DNA of 64,000 nucleotides from the NCBI GenBank assembly GCA_012845835.1, contig JABAKD010000006.1, forward strand, positions 8,394,137 to 8,458,136. The letters run 5' to 3'. This document shows, piece after piece, positions 46,076 through 57,441 of the stretch. This DNA comes from Undaria pinnatifida. Its lineage: Eukaryota; Sar; Phaeophyceae; Laminariales; Alariaceae. Each line of letters opens with the position of its first letter. The first letter of the stretch is position 1. The translations under genes were made by a program, and so were the position numbers. The notes below the pieces were generated by a model, which was given only the letters and a program-made list of their open reading frames with translations, did not search any database and was not told where the DNA came from.

Positions 46076-47054
46076 GCTCGAAAGAAATGATGGTTACAGA
46101 TAGATGTTGGATCTCAAGGTATTCACAAGTATATACGGAATTCAAAATGACATACGGTGAAGAAATGCCTTACGGTACATGCCTCTGTTAGAATCAGTGA
46201 AATGCTCGCCTGCCCAGCAGCCAACCGCACTACTTCACCTTCCCACGGACAACGATCCCATCCCGACACACATCCAGCAATGGGCTCACTAAACTTTCCG
46301 ACCGACGTACCCAACACCAAGCAAAACACACTCACGACTCCTTGACATTTCACATCATATCATCCCGTACCATACATACCCAATGGGTAATGTTCGAAAG
46401 AAATGATTTTACAAACGTTGGATCTCGAGGTATTCAAAAATATATACGGAATTCAAAATCACATACATACGGTGAATAAATGCTTTACGCCACATGCCTC
46501 AGTTAGGTGATCAGTGAAATGCTCGCCTGCCCAGCAGCCAACCCCACTACCTCACCTTCCCACGGTCAATGGTCCCATCCTAACACACATCCAGCAGTAG
46601 GCTCATTAACTATATAGACCCACCCACATAACACCAACCAAAGCACACCCACGACTCCATGTAATTCCGTATCATATCATCAATCTGTACCACACATACC
46701 CAATGGATACCGTTCCAAACAAAAATTTGTTACAGATGTTGGATATCAATGTTTTCAGAGAAATATACGAAATCCAAAATCACACACGGTAAGGAAACGC
46801 CTTACGCCACATTCCTTAGTAAAAACAGGGGAAATCCTCGCCTCCCACGCAGCCAACCATAATGACTCACCTTTCCACGGTAGCTATCTTATCCCAACAC
46901 ACATCTTCTTGCAGTAGGCTCACTAACTCTCTCGACCCACCTACCTAACACCAGCCGAAACACACCCAAGACCCCATGACATTTCATATCATATCATCTT
47001 GTACCATATAGAAACAATGGGTACCGTACAAAAGGAATACGGTTAAAGATGTTG
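46076..47054. repeat. Satellite array, diverged monomers
   Basis: The same monomer plan continues (CATCCCGTACCATACAT near 46360, a related form near 46680), but monomers differ from each other more and the two-type alternation fades. Confidence 0.9.
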
Positions 47055-47060
47055 GATATA

Positions 47061-47627
47061 TTATAAAAATTAAAATACACTCCAGCTGTGAGATCGAAGA
47101 TTTCGTCGAAACTCATCTTTGCAAGCGGTGTGTGATACTCCGATCGCGCGCATTTCGAGTTGTGTGTCCTCATTAAGGATATAGGTCGGCGACTCCCCTT
47201 ACAGCTACAGTGTAGCTATCAGGGTCAACAGGATGATTTTAGTCAGTCTGTGCGCGGAAACTATAAAACCCGTTTCTGAGGGGGACAAAATCTGACAGCT
47301 GTGAAGGGAAAGGGGGGGCCTGGTTTAGATCAAAAGCGAGCGGGTTTGGAGGGGGGCGGGGGGGGGGGGGGGGGGGGGGGGGAGGGGCAATTTGTGCATG
47401 TAAGCTATAAATCCTTTCGAGGGGATAAATCTGACGGTTTTGGCACCAGTATATTATTGAGGCCGGGGGGGGGGGGGTGGGGGGGGGGGGGGCAGCTCGA
47501 TATGTGCCTGGAAACTATACATTATTTCGAGGGGATAAATGTGACATTTTTGGAAATAATACATCAGTTTATCGTGTATATCCTGGGGTAAGTCGTACAA
47601 TCAGTGAGTAAAGAGAGGGTGGAGTGT
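47061..47627 (-). mobile_element. G-tract retroposon-like repeat, copy E
   Basis: It is inserted in a satellite monomer. The constant end TTATAAAAATTAAAATAC begins at 47061 and the variable end stops at 47627 inside the third block. It is flanked by GATATA at 47055-47060 and 47628-47633, which reads as a 6-bp target duplication. Confidence 0.8.
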
Positions 47628-47633
47628 GATATA

Positions 47634-49599
47634 TATGACGATATCCATAAAACGATACCGAATCCCAAATCACATACCGAATGGAAGTGCCTTACGCCAC
47701 ATCCCATAGTTAGATCAAGTAGAATGCTTGCCTCCCAAACAGCCCACCCTAATGGCTCACCTTCCCACGGCCAACAATCCTAAGCCAACACACGTTCGGC
47801 AGTAGGCTCACTAACTCTCTCGACCCACCTACCTGACACCAACCTAAACACACCCACGACGCCATGACATTTCATATCATATCATATCGTGCCGCACTAG
47901 ACTATAGTCATAATACCCAATGGATACCGTTCCGCAAAAAACAGTTACACATGTTGGATCTCGAAGTATTCTAAAAAAGATAGGGAATCCCAAATCACAC
48001 ACGGTATGGAAGTGCCTTACGCCACATTCCATGGTTAGATCGAGTAGCGTCCTCGCCTTCCAACCAGCCAACCCCAATGGTTCACCTTCCCATGGTCAAC
48101 GATCCTATCCCAACATATACTCAGCAGTGATATGATTAACTCTCCCGACCCACCTACCTAACACCAATAAAAAAACACCCACGACCGCATGACATTTCAT
48201 ATCATATCATCCCGTACCATTCATACCCAACGGCTACCGTTCAAAAAACGTGACGGCTACAGGTGTTGGATCTCAAGGTATCAAAAAACAAAACACGGAG
48301 TCCAAAATCACATACGGCAAGGAAATGCCGTACGCCACATCCCATAGTTAGAACAAGTGAAATCCTCGGATCTTAAGCAGCCAAACCCGATGGATCACCT
48401 TCCCACGGCCAACGATCCTACCCCAACACACATCCAGCTGTAGGCTCACTGACTCTTCTGATCCGCCTACCTAACAACAGCCAAAACACACCCACGACCC
48501 TATTACATTTGATATTGTATCATCCCGTAACATACATGCCCTAGGGTATTGTTTCAAAAACTTTGCGGCTACAGATGTTAGATCTAAAGGAATAAAAAAA
48601 ATGTAAAATTTATAATCACATACGGTAAGGCGATGCAAAACGTCACATACATGCCACAGTTAAGACAAGTGAAATCCTCGCCTCTCAAGCAGCCGACCCC
48701 AATGGTTCACCTTTCCACGGCCAACCATCCTATCCCAATATACATCCGACAGTAGATTCAAGCAACTCTCATGACCTACCTACCTAACACCAACAAAACC
48801 ACGCCCACGACCCCATGAGATTGCATCTCATATATCCCTCCGTACCATACATACCCAATGGGTACCATTAAAAAAAAAAGACGGTTAAAGATGTTGGATC
48901 TCAAGGTATTTGAAGAAGTATACCGAATCTAAAATCGCCTACGGTAAGGAAATACCTAACGCCACATCACATAGTTAGAACAAGTGGAATCCTCTCCTCC
49001 CAAGCAGCCAACCTTAATGGTTCACCTTTCCACGGCCAACGATTCTATCCCAACACACATCTGGCAGTAGGATCACTAACTCTCCTGACCCAACCCAACA
49101 CAAACCAAAGCCCACCAACGACCCCATGACATTTCATTTCATATCATCCGGTACCATACATACTCAATGGTTACGGATTCAAAACATTATGGTTACAGAT
49201 TTTGGATTTCATGGAATCCAGAAAAATATACGGAGTCCAAAATCACATACGGTAAAGAAATGCGTCACGCTACATCCTATAGTTAGAACAAGTAAAACCC
49301 TCGCCTTCCAAGCAGCCAACGCCAATGGCTCACCTTCCTAATGCCAACGATTTTATCCCAACATACATCCAGCAGGCTCACTAAATCTCCCGACCGACGT
49401 GCCCAACAATAAATAAAAAACACCCACGGCCCCATGACATTTCTTATCATATCATCCCGTACAATACATACGCAATGGGTACCGTTCGAAAAAAATGACG
49501 GTTACAGATGTGGGATCTCAAGGTATCCAAAAATAGATGCGGAATTCAAAATCACATTCGGTAAAGAAATGCCTTACGCTACATCCCATAGTCAGAACA
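47634..49599. repeat. Satellite array, diverged monomers
   Basis: About six monomers lie between copy E and the copia insertion. The last monomer is cut at TAGTCAGAACA (49599). Confidence 0.9.
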
Positions 49600-50356
49600 T
49601 GTTCGTGATAGTGGCCGTGTGTATCGACTTAGGGTCGGTAGAACATCTGGTTTGATGATTTGAATAGCTGAACGGTCGATCTGAGGTTGCCGAGCTAGCA
49701 CATAGGAATACTCTTTGTGGTGCTGCGGTAGTTCGGTAGATTTTACCCACGTAAATGTTATACATTGGACCGTAGGAGTATGTATGGTACACCGGACAAT
49801 TTTCAGGTAGAATACTTCCATATTGTTGCTAGAAGTCGGATTAACGGCTTATTGTCGTGATCGATATGTTGCATTGGCCCGATTGTGTGCATCTTCCCGA
49901 AGAGGCATGGGAGCTCCTAGCCTTTGTGCTCGCCCCACTCGTTCTCTCCACTTCCCGATCTGTCTCTCCAGACCAATGTCTCATTAATATATTATCTCTT
50001 TCTCCAGAAGTCACGTATTCACCAAGACGCTATGAGTCTTAATACGGTAGCCCCTCCAACATTTCTTTAACGAAATTGCCGGTTTCGAAACCAGCTCTCG
50101 GCCGTATCTCCTGAAATACGGTGTCCCTCGACACCCCGATGTCGTCGATCGTTAGACCTTTGCAAACAGAATAATACATGAAGATTGTATTTTCATATCA
50201 TCCTTCCTCGTGTCGAGCAGCCGTGAACCGCTCGTTAAAGAAAATCGCTGGGGCTATCGTAGAATCAGTCCTATAGCGCATCAGTCGGCTGCTGCTTCGT
50301 CCCCCTGGACTTGCTCGACTGGTCTGTCAAGAAAGGCTTGATCACCCTGTCTTATC
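49600..50356 (+). other. Probable 5' LTR and leader of the copia element
   Basis: This 757-bp stretch starts TGTTCGTGATAG and has no coding frame of note. The LTR end and primer binding site could not be fixed, because the matching 3' LTR is missing. Confidence 0.4.
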
Positions 50357-51065
50357 ATGGCTGAACTGTGGAACGAGAATCCTGCCGTCAACCCATCTCA
50401 GGATTGATCGCAGAAGGATGGTGCGAGACCATAGATAGGCACGCTGGTTCCCCCAGCAAGGCATTTCGTGTGCTAAATGATCATTTTCTGCCGTTGGTCA
50501 GAGTCAGATTCGTGTGCAGGAGGAGAAACAGAACTCACTGCGCATGCGTTCGAACGAAAATCCCGCAACCTTCTTTGCATCCATGAGAGAGACGCTTAGT
50601 GTTCTGCAAATGCTTAAAGTCTAGAAAGATGACAGGGAGGTGTACAATCTGATGCTTGAAGGGCTGTCGCACGAGTACAAAATTTTGCGTGAGACTCTTG
50701 TGGTGTTCTGTCCGAATGATCCATCGTTCATCGAGACTAAAGTGCGTGAGCGTTATCTAGACTTGCAGGAACAGGGTGGTTCGAAGAAGCACAGTAGTGT
50801 TGCTCTGGTGTCTAGAACTGAAAGGAAGAGTAGCAAGAAGCACAACAACAAGCCGAAGTCTAACTCCGAGTCTGATTCGTTCAAGAAAAAGACTTTTCAG
50901 GGGAAGTGTTTCAAGTGTGGGGAGAAGGGTCACTTGAGGAAGGACTGCCCATCTCGCATCATCGCTCATTCCACACACACTGGGAAATCCGAGGCCGACG
51001 AGGATGAGAGCGGTAAGAAGTCTGACGTTTCTTATTTGGAGTGTCTGCTAGCACGCCGAAAATGA
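50357..51065 (+). pseudogene. Copia gag
   Basis: The likely start is ATG at 50357 (MAELWNENPAVNPSQ), soon followed by a stop. Gag-like sequence continues in other frames (DRHAGSPSKAFRVLNDHFLP, then NLMLEGLSHEYKILRETL). The last frame (50640-51065, 141 aa) ends with a Lys/Ser-rich stretch and a perfect zinc knuckle CFKCGEKGHLRKDC (CX2CX4HX4C), which binds element RNA during packaging. The frame breaks mean that no full protein is made. Confidence 0.8.
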
Positions 51066-51095
51066 TGTCTGCTAACATCACGAAATGATCTGATT

Positions 51096-51446
51096 TTGAG
51101 CGCTGTCAACAAGGACATGATTATGAACGCCGTTAACAAGTCTAAGTATTTCGAGGATTGGTATGCGGACACGGGCACTGCTTTTCACATGACAGATGCT
51201 CTCGCTTGCATGAAGGATTTGAAGCCTTGCCAGAAGAACGTTAACGAGATTGGTGGCCTGTCTTGTGAAGTAGAGTTCTCTGGAGCACGGGAGTTGGTGT
51301 TTGTGACTGCTGACAACGAGTTTTCAGTAGAGCTGAAGAACGTGTTGTACTCCCCTAACTTGGGATACAACCTCTTTTCTCCAAGTACAGAGTTTGATGG
51401 CGAGTCATGGAACGGTCTTGGTGGTCAGGACCTCATGGTGTTATGA
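51096..51446 (+). pseudogene. Copia aspartic protease
   Basis: The segment WYADTGTAFHMT (about residues 22-33 of the frame) matches the active-site region of copia proteases, where D-T/S-G is the catalytic triplet and 'HM' follows. The VLYSPNLGYNLFS segment matches the conserved end of the domain. The frame stops at 51446 in what should be continuous pol. Confidence 0.75.
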
Positions 51447-51488
51447 CTGCTTTTCAAGGACAAGTAACGTTTTAGAACATTCGATGGC

Positions 51489-52103
51489 ATGCTGATTGCG
51501 ACTGCGTATGGTCTAGGAGAAGACTCTATAGATACGGTGTTGGCTGCCCTCACTCCTTCAAACCCCAAGCACGAAACCACGATGGATATGAACGAGTTCC
51601 ACAACATTCATGCTCTTTCGCGCGAGGGATTGCTTCGTACTACTGCAAAGCGACTAGGTACCGAGTTTGTTGGTGACATGCATGCTTGTACGGGATATTC
51701 AATGTCGAAGGCTATTAGGAAAGGAATTTCTCATGAAACTAAACGTGGATCAGAAAAAAAGTTAGGCACAGTCTTTGTTGACCGGGGAGGGAGGGAGGAC
51801 GTTGCATCCGTAGGGGGTAAACATTACCCCATGATTGTGAAGGTCGATTTGACCAGGCGTGCATGGATGTATTTCCTGAGAAATAAATCAGACGCTTGCA
51901 GTGCTTTCCGAAGTTTTCTTGCCAGTGTACGTGCTGATGGGATCCTATCATTGGTTGAGATTGTTAGATTTGACAATGGAGGGGAGTTTTTCGGGGGGAA
52001 ATTCGCATCTGTGTGCTATGAGCTTTTGATCAAACAGGAGTTCACTCCAGCTTATAGTCCGCAATATAATGGTGCTGCAGAGCGTGGGTTTGAATTGATT
52101 TAG
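51489..52103 (+). pseudogene. Copia integrase (pre-integrase plus core)
   Basis: This 204-aa frame has a degraded HHCC zinc-binding part (FHNIHALSREG, then HACTGYSMSKA, where the second Cys is Tyr). An rve core follows: KVDLTRRAW carries the first Asp, VRFDNGGEF the second Asp, and YSPQYNGAAERG the Glu. The DDE residues survive but the zinc finger does not. The frame stops after GFELI, and a second stop follows 30 bp later. Confidence 0.8.
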
Positions 52104-52810
52104 GAATCCGCGATGGTGGCTCGTATTTAGGCGAAAGTTCGTTTTGGGCATGTGCAGTTACGTAAGACTGACAAACTCTGGGCTGAAGCTATGCACTGGG
52201 CTGATGTAACGGCTTCTGGTGCAGGAATCGATGAGGTTGTCAGTGTTGATGCAGGCAGTGTAGGCCAAATCCCCTGTGTTCTATCTTCCCCCTCTGCACC
52301 GTCTTCGCCCGTGAACAATCCCTCTGATACAGCAGCTTCCTCTGTGTATTCTCCAGCGCCTGAGACTGATGGGGAGGGGCAGGGAGGGCAGGAGACAGGG
52401 GAGGTAGAGATGGGGAATTCGGGAAGGGACGATGAGGTATAGTCGATTGGGCCGGGAGGGCATGATGTAGAGTCGATTGGGTCGGGGGGGCCGGTAAAGG
52501 CGGAGGCACACCCTCCAGCCTCTCGTCGTCCGCGGCATGTCGCTGAGCTTGCTGACTTTAATACTCCTGCGCGTGAGAATGATGAAGTAAGAGACGGTAG
52601 AACTCGCGCGCAAACCCGTACAGTTAACCAGCAGAGCGTACCTGGCCTTGCGGCCACCCTAGGACCCATCTCCGCATCAGAGATACTATACGCATTTGTT
52701 GCGGAGCAGAGAGCAGGTGACGAAATCGAATTGCCGAACGAACTGGTTCAAGATGTTGAGTCAGAGCCTGGTAGCTATCAAGGAGCCCAGCAATCAAAGT
52801 ACGCCAAGAT
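52104..52810 (+). pseudogene. Copia integrase-RT linker
   Basis: Plus frame 52152-52442 begins with RKTDKLWAEAMHWADVTASG, the usual end of a copia integrase region. It becomes Pro/Ser/Asp/Gly-rich, as linkers do. It is interrupted by stops up to the RT. Confidence 0.6.
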
Positions 52811-53761
52811 TTGGACGTAGCCAGGTTTGCCGAAATTGAAGGCTTGATAAGAGCAGGAACGTTCACGTTAGCAGTAAAGGTTCCAGTAGGCTGTAATGTG
52901 ATCGATGCTAGATGGGTTTTTAAATGGAAAGAAGACGACACAAGGAAGATAGTAGAGGCCAAGCCTTGGCTTGTAGCGAAGGGCTTCAAGCAGAAGTATG
53001 GTGTGGCCTATCTTGAGGCTTTCTCACCTGCCGCAAAAGCTGCATCTCAGCGATTGTTAGTAGCGTTGGCGTGCAAGTACAACTTGGAACTACTGCACTG
53101 GGATATTGATCAAGCGTTTGTTCAGTCGGAATTGGATCACGAGGTGTTCATGGAGTTTGCTCCTGGCTGCGGTTCGATGTCAGGAAAGGTTGCCTGTTTG
53201 AACCAGAGTTTGTACGGATTGAAGCAGGCATCTAGAACATTCCACAAGAGGCTACGTAGTGTCCGACCTGAAGATAGTTGGTTTCGAGTAGTTTATGCCT
53301 GACAATTGTGTCCTGCGTTTCATGATGGGAGACGAGCTGGTGGGGATGGTCGCGATTCACGTGGTTGATATTATGCATGCAGGAACTAAGAGTCTGGCTA
53401 GGGTGGTTGTGGAAGTACTAGGTGACTCTCTTCCTACGAAGAATTTGGGTGAGGTCAAGTTCTTTGTTGGTTGCGCATTTATTCGCGACCGCGAGGCTGG
53501 CACGATTGAGATTTCTCATGAGAGTTACAACAGAGGTGTTCTCGAGAGATTCAATATTAGTCACAACAGGTCGATCCCTACTTCCCTTGCCAACGATAAC
53601 AGGTCTTTGACGGAGGATGAGGAGGCAGGAGATGTGCCATTCCGAGAGGTGGTGGGGAGCCTGATGTGGATCGCCAGCCAGACGAGGCCCGACACCTCGA
53701 ATGCTGTACGGGCTGTGATGGGGCACTCTCACGAGCCAAAGAGAAGCCACTGGAAGGCAGC
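52811..53761 (+). pseudogene. Copia reverse transcriptase, truncated
   Basis: Two frames (52811-53302 and 53295-53789) cover the RVT_2 domain: VIDARWVFKWKED, then KPWLVAKGFKQKYGVAY, LLHWDIDQAFVQSELD, LNQSLYGLKQASRTFHKRL, then the catalytic box. The box reads H-V-V-D-I at 53358-53372 where Y/H-V-D-D is required, so the first catalytic Asp is Val. A frameshift lies near 53290. After TRPDTSNAVRAV and HWKAA the sequence enters satellite, so RNase H is missing. The last codons of the second frame (to 53789) are satellite. Confidence 0.85.
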
Positions 53762-54391
53762 ATACGGAATACAAAATCACATACGGTGAGAAAATGCATT
53801 ACGACTCATGCCCTAGTTAGAACAAATGAAAATTTCGCCTACCAAGCAGCCAATCGCAATGGTTCACCTTCCAACAGCCAACGATCCTATCCCAACACAC
53901 ATCCAGCAGTTGTCTCACCAACTCTCCCGGCCCACCTGCTTAACACCAACGAAAACACACCCACGGCCCCATGACATTTAATATTATATTATCCCGTACC
54001 ATATATACCCAATGGGTACTGTTCCAAAAAAATGACGGTTACAGATATTGGATCTCAAGGTATCCAACAAAAGGTACCGACACCAAAATCACATACATAC
54101 GGTAAGGAAATGCCTTGCGCCACATGCTAAAGATAAAACTAGTGAAATCCTCTCTATTCAAGCAGCAGATCACCCTCCCACGGCCAACGATCCTATCCGA
54201 ACACACATACAGCAGTAGTCTCACTAACTTTCCCGACCCACGTACCTAACACCAACCAAACCAAAACCACGAACCCATGACATTTCATATGATATTGTCG
54301 CGTACATACATACTATACCGTTGCAAAATAATGACGGTTACAAATGTTGCATATCAAGGTATCCAAAAATATATACGGAAAGCAACTGTGC
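53762..54391. repeat. Satellite array, diverged monomers
   Basis: About two monomers separate the copia element from the TIR element. The array restarts at ATACGGAATACAAAATCAC, earlier in the monomer than where it stopped at 49599, so about 55 bp are present on both sides. Confidence 0.85.
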
Positions 54392-54526
54392 GGCTCGACC
54401 CCCATGGTCTTACCTGCCTACCCATAGTACAGGCCAATCAGAAGGCTCCATTTAGGCCTCTTTTTCTTTTTCTACACAGTCCCTCCCTATAGTACACCAT
54501 AGTACAGGCCAATCATGGTATTAATA

Positions 54527-54740
54527 GTAGTGCTGCTGTAGTACTGCTGTGATCGGCTCTGCCCGAGCGACACGGGGGTTGTGCGCGGCGCAACTCTGGT
54601 AGTACAAGTAGTAGTGCTGTTGTAGTACTGCTGTGATCGACCCTGCCCGAGCGACACGGGCGTTTTGCGCGGCGCAACTCTGGTAGTACAAGTAGTAGTG
54701 CTGCTGTAGTACTGCTGTCGTCGGCTCTGCCCAAGCGGCG
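54527..54740 (+). repeat. 84-bp tandem repeat, about 2.5 copies
   Basis: GTAGTGCTGCTGTAGTACTG, then CCCGAGCGACACGGG and GCGCGGCGCAACTCTGGTAG, recur at 54527, 54611 and 54695. The array lies just upstream of the ORF and could be its promoter region or a subterminal transposase-binding array. Confidence 0.85.
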
Positions 54741-54763
54741 GCGTACCTCAAAAGCACAAAAAA

Positions 54764-55318
54764 ATGAGGCAAATACATGTTGTCCACGCCTGCCGTAGGG
54801 CGGTCTTTGTGGCGCTGCTGCTATTCGCCCGGGATGGAATTCAGCGTGTGGTCGCTCCTCCTGCCCCTGTCGGAAGGCCGGCAGGGAAGCAGAATCGAGC
54901 GGGTGCGGGCAAGCCAGGACCTCCATCCCAGGCCGACAAGAGACGCAAGATCATGGAGACGAAACAGCATGATAGCCGGTGGAGACGGTGTTCGGGGGTT
55001 GGAGGAGCAGAGCGGGGTAACTCCGCCGGGGGCCACAGCAGTGCTGGGCTTAGCGCTGTGTCAGGCGCTTCTTCGGCGGCGGGTGCTAAGCGGCGGAACC
55101 GGCACTGCCGTACGTGCGGGCACAAAATGCGAGTCGGAGCCTTCAAACGTCACCACAACCAGTTGTTCTTGTCATCTCCATGTCCCATTTGCACCGTGCC
55201 AGAGAGTCGACGCCGCATCAAAGTCAACCCGATTGCCACGAGGCCCATCCGGATGTTCGGTAGCGAGTGTCACTGCGTCGGGGATGATGCTTACCCGGGG
55301 GGGTGCAGCTCGAAGTAG
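54764..55318 (+). CDS. Cys/His-motif protein of the TIR element (184 aa)
   Basis: I do not recognise the family. The first 110 residues are basic and low-complexity (Gly, Ala, Arg, Ser). The C-terminal part is compact: RHCRTCGHK with C115 and C118, then FKRHH with H130 and H131, then PCPICTVPESRRR with C140 and C143. Two CxxC pairs with histidines between them suggest one zinc site, so DNA or RNA binding is a reasonable guess. Further cysteines (169, 171, 181) lie near the end. The frame is open from the first ATG at 54764, but ATG 54953 (residue 64) could be the true start. A second long frame (54777-55343) overlaps it and lacks the motif. It could be an accessory protein, a transposase DNA-binding remnant, or a captured gene. 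Confidence 0.5.
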   Translation: MRQIHVVHACRRAVFVALLLFARDGIQRVVAPPAPVGRPAGKQNRAGAGKPGPPSQADKRRKIMETKQHDSRWRRCSGVGGAERGNSAGGHSSAGLSAVSGASSAAGAKRRNRHCRTCGHKMRVGAFKRHHNQLFLSSPCPICTVPESRRRIKVNPIATRPIRMFGSECHCVGDDAYPGGCSSK

Positions 55319-55795
55319 GTGGACCATAAGTCTACGTCAATGAAAGGGTTCGCGTTTGTTATCGAGAGCACGTACCTCGAGGGCATGGTTATCTCGGGCA
55401 GCTCATTGTCGTGCCCACAGGGTAGGCGCGTTGTGCAGGCATGCGTTTATGGATGTAGCTTGAGGGAGCATGTAGTGGCATAATCTCGGTTGTACTCGGG
55501 GCTATACTTTTGTATTCTTGAAAGAACAAATACATTGACACATATTTTATTTTCGTTCGGTCTTGGCTCTCCTCTTACCCACTGTATTCCACGTCGATCG
55601 TTCTACCCACCCCAGTGGGTAGACGACATCAAGCGCTTCAATCCGATACCCTGTTTACCGACGTACTCCCATTTGATCAAAAGTTATGCAACATTTACTG
55701 CCTGTAGTTGTGATCTTTTACACGTGCCGTTGACCAAAACATTCGGCCAAAAAAAGATTTTTGCGCTTCGCGCGAAAATTATTTAACTATCGGGC
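55319..55795. other. 3' part of the TIR element
   Basis: A non-repetitive stretch up to the right inverted repeat. A 98-aa plus frame (55490-55786) has no recognised domain. Confidence 0.35.
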
Positions 55796-55820
55796 CAGGT
55801 AAGATCATGGGGGTCGAGCC

Positions 55821-56068
55821 AAATTACGTACGGCAAGGAAATGCCTTACGCCACATGGCATAGTTAGAACATGTGAGATGCTCTCCATCGATTAGGCCAA
55901 CCCTAACGGCGCACCTTCCCACTTCCAACAATCTTATCCCAACACACATCCAGCAGCGGGGTCATCAACTCAACTCCCCCGACCCACCTACCTAACACCA
56001 ACCAGAACACAACCACAACCCCATGACATTTCATACCATATTGTCCCGTGCAACATATCAATGGGTAC
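55821..56068. repeat. Satellite array, partial monomer
   Basis: It runs from TACGTACGGCAAGGAAATGC to CAATGGGTAC, where the next element is inserted. Confidence 0.85.
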
Positions 56069-56803
56069 GAGCTGGACCAGCCTTCAAACTCATTTTCACT
56101 TAGGAATGGTTTTCTCAATTAATTGTTTACAAGTCTTTCGACGCCAGATGTTGCAGCTGTGCGTCTGGATCTGTACCGCCTGTGTTGGCGCCTGTGTTGG
56201 CTTTGAAATCCTTTCAATTCGAGTTTTTTTGTCGTCAAGAAATAAATCACAAATCAAATAAATTCCGTCACTCCCGAAGATGCATCGATACTAAAGTCTA
56301 TACGAAAGCCCGAAAACGTTGTACTGCGTGTGCCGCTGAACCTGGGTGTGAGTGTTCTTTGAGGCATGGGGAAACGATCGATACCCGTCCCATCGTTAAA
56401 TTCCTTCTCTCTCTGTCAAGAGATATGGCGTGCAGAAGATCCCAATACAATTTTATTATACTACGATGCGAGATACAAAATCTGTTTTGCGCCGCGCAGT
56501 TTTGCAATTAATTTTAGACCTGAAATTTTCGACAGGTGATTCGAAGAGCATTATTTGGCTAGACCTTCAAGCGGGAACCCAAAAAACAGTTTTTTTTTAA
56601 CGTATATTTTGGTCAATTTTTAGGTGGGTATTTCACTCAAACGGTAAAAGTTTTACCTCATTAACTTTTTTTTTTGATTTCCAGCTTGAACGCCTCGACA
56701 CATGCGCTGCAAATCACGTGTCAAAAATTCAGGTAAAAAAACGCAACACTGCGCTGCGGAAATCCATGCAACTGTCTTGACTGGCTGTATGCCAGACCAG
56801 CTC
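56069..56803. mobile_element. 735-bp insertion with short inverted ends
   Basis: The ends are GAGCTGG and CCAGCTC, flanked on both sides by GTAC (56065-56068 and 56804-56807). Removing the insert and one GTAC restores the satellite phrase AATGGGTAC(T/C)GTTGCAAAAAA exactly as in other monomers, so the boundaries are firm. Because GTAC is itself palindromic, the target duplication could be 4 bp or shorter. A 109-aa plus frame (56182-56511) with six Cys has no recognised domain. The superfamily is not identified. Confidence 0.75.
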
Positions 56804-56807
56804 GTAC

Positions 56808-57441
56808 TGTTGCAAAAAAATGATGCTTACAGATGTTCGATCTCAAGGTATCCAAAAAAAGATACACGAATCCAAAATCACATACGGTAAGGAAATGCAT
56901 TTACGCCACATACATGCAGAAGATAAAACAGTGCAATCCTCTCCTTCCGAGAAGACAATCTAAATAGCTCACCTTCCCACGGCCAGCGATCCTATCCCAA
57001 CACACATCCAGCATTAGGCTCACTAACTCCCCCGATACCCGTGCTTACCACCAACCAAAACACAACCACGACCCCATGACATTTCACATAATAGCATCCC
57101 GTACCATACGTATCTAGTAATGGGTAACGTTCCAAATAAACGATTCTTCTACAGATAGATGTTGGACCTCGAGGTATCCAGAAAAAGATACGGAATCCAA
57201 AATCATACCAGGTATACGGTAAGGAAATACATGCCTTATTATGCTACATCCAGTAGTTAGCACAACAAGTGAGATCCTCTCCTCCGATTAAGCCAACCCC
57301 AATGGCTCACCTTCCCACGGCCAACAATCTTATCCCAACACACATACAGCAGGGGGCTCTTCATCTTTTTTACCGACCCATCTACCTAACACAAACCGAA
57401 ACACAACCACGACCCCACGATATTTCATAATATATTATCCC
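56808..57441. repeat. Satellite array, diverged monomers
   Basis: About two monomers end at TATATTATCCC, where the next insertion begins. Confidence 0.85.

Larger units (their letters stand above)
49600..53761 (+). mobile_element. Inactive Ty1/copia retrotransposon in the satellite
   Basis: On the plus strand the order is gag, protease, integrase, reverse transcriptase, which defines Ty1/copia. The left junction is sharp at TAGTCAGAACA/TGTTCGTG, so the element may start at the TG of its LTR. The right end stops inside pol, after the RT and before RNase H, and runs straight into satellite at about 53762. No 3' LTR or target duplication is present. Multiple stops and frameshifts, and a mutated RT catalytic box, make it dead. 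Confidence 0.85.
54392..55820. mobile_element. TIR DNA element carrying a Cys/His ORF (1,429 bp)
   Basis: The left end is GGCTCGACCCCCATGGTCTT followed by ACCTG (54392-54416). The right end (55796-55820) is its inverted complement with one mismatch over 25 bp. The element interrupts a satellite monomer that resumes as AAATTACGTACGG. No target duplication is obvious, and about 11 bp of non-satellite sequence precede the left end. Inside are an 84-bp tandem repeat and a 184-codon open frame, but no transposase that I recognise. Confidence 0.7.

Noticed and set aside
54777-55343. 188-aa plus-strand frame overlapping the Cys/His ORF
   Set aside because: It lacks the spaced Cys/His motif and appears to be the alternate frame of the ORF at 54764-55318.
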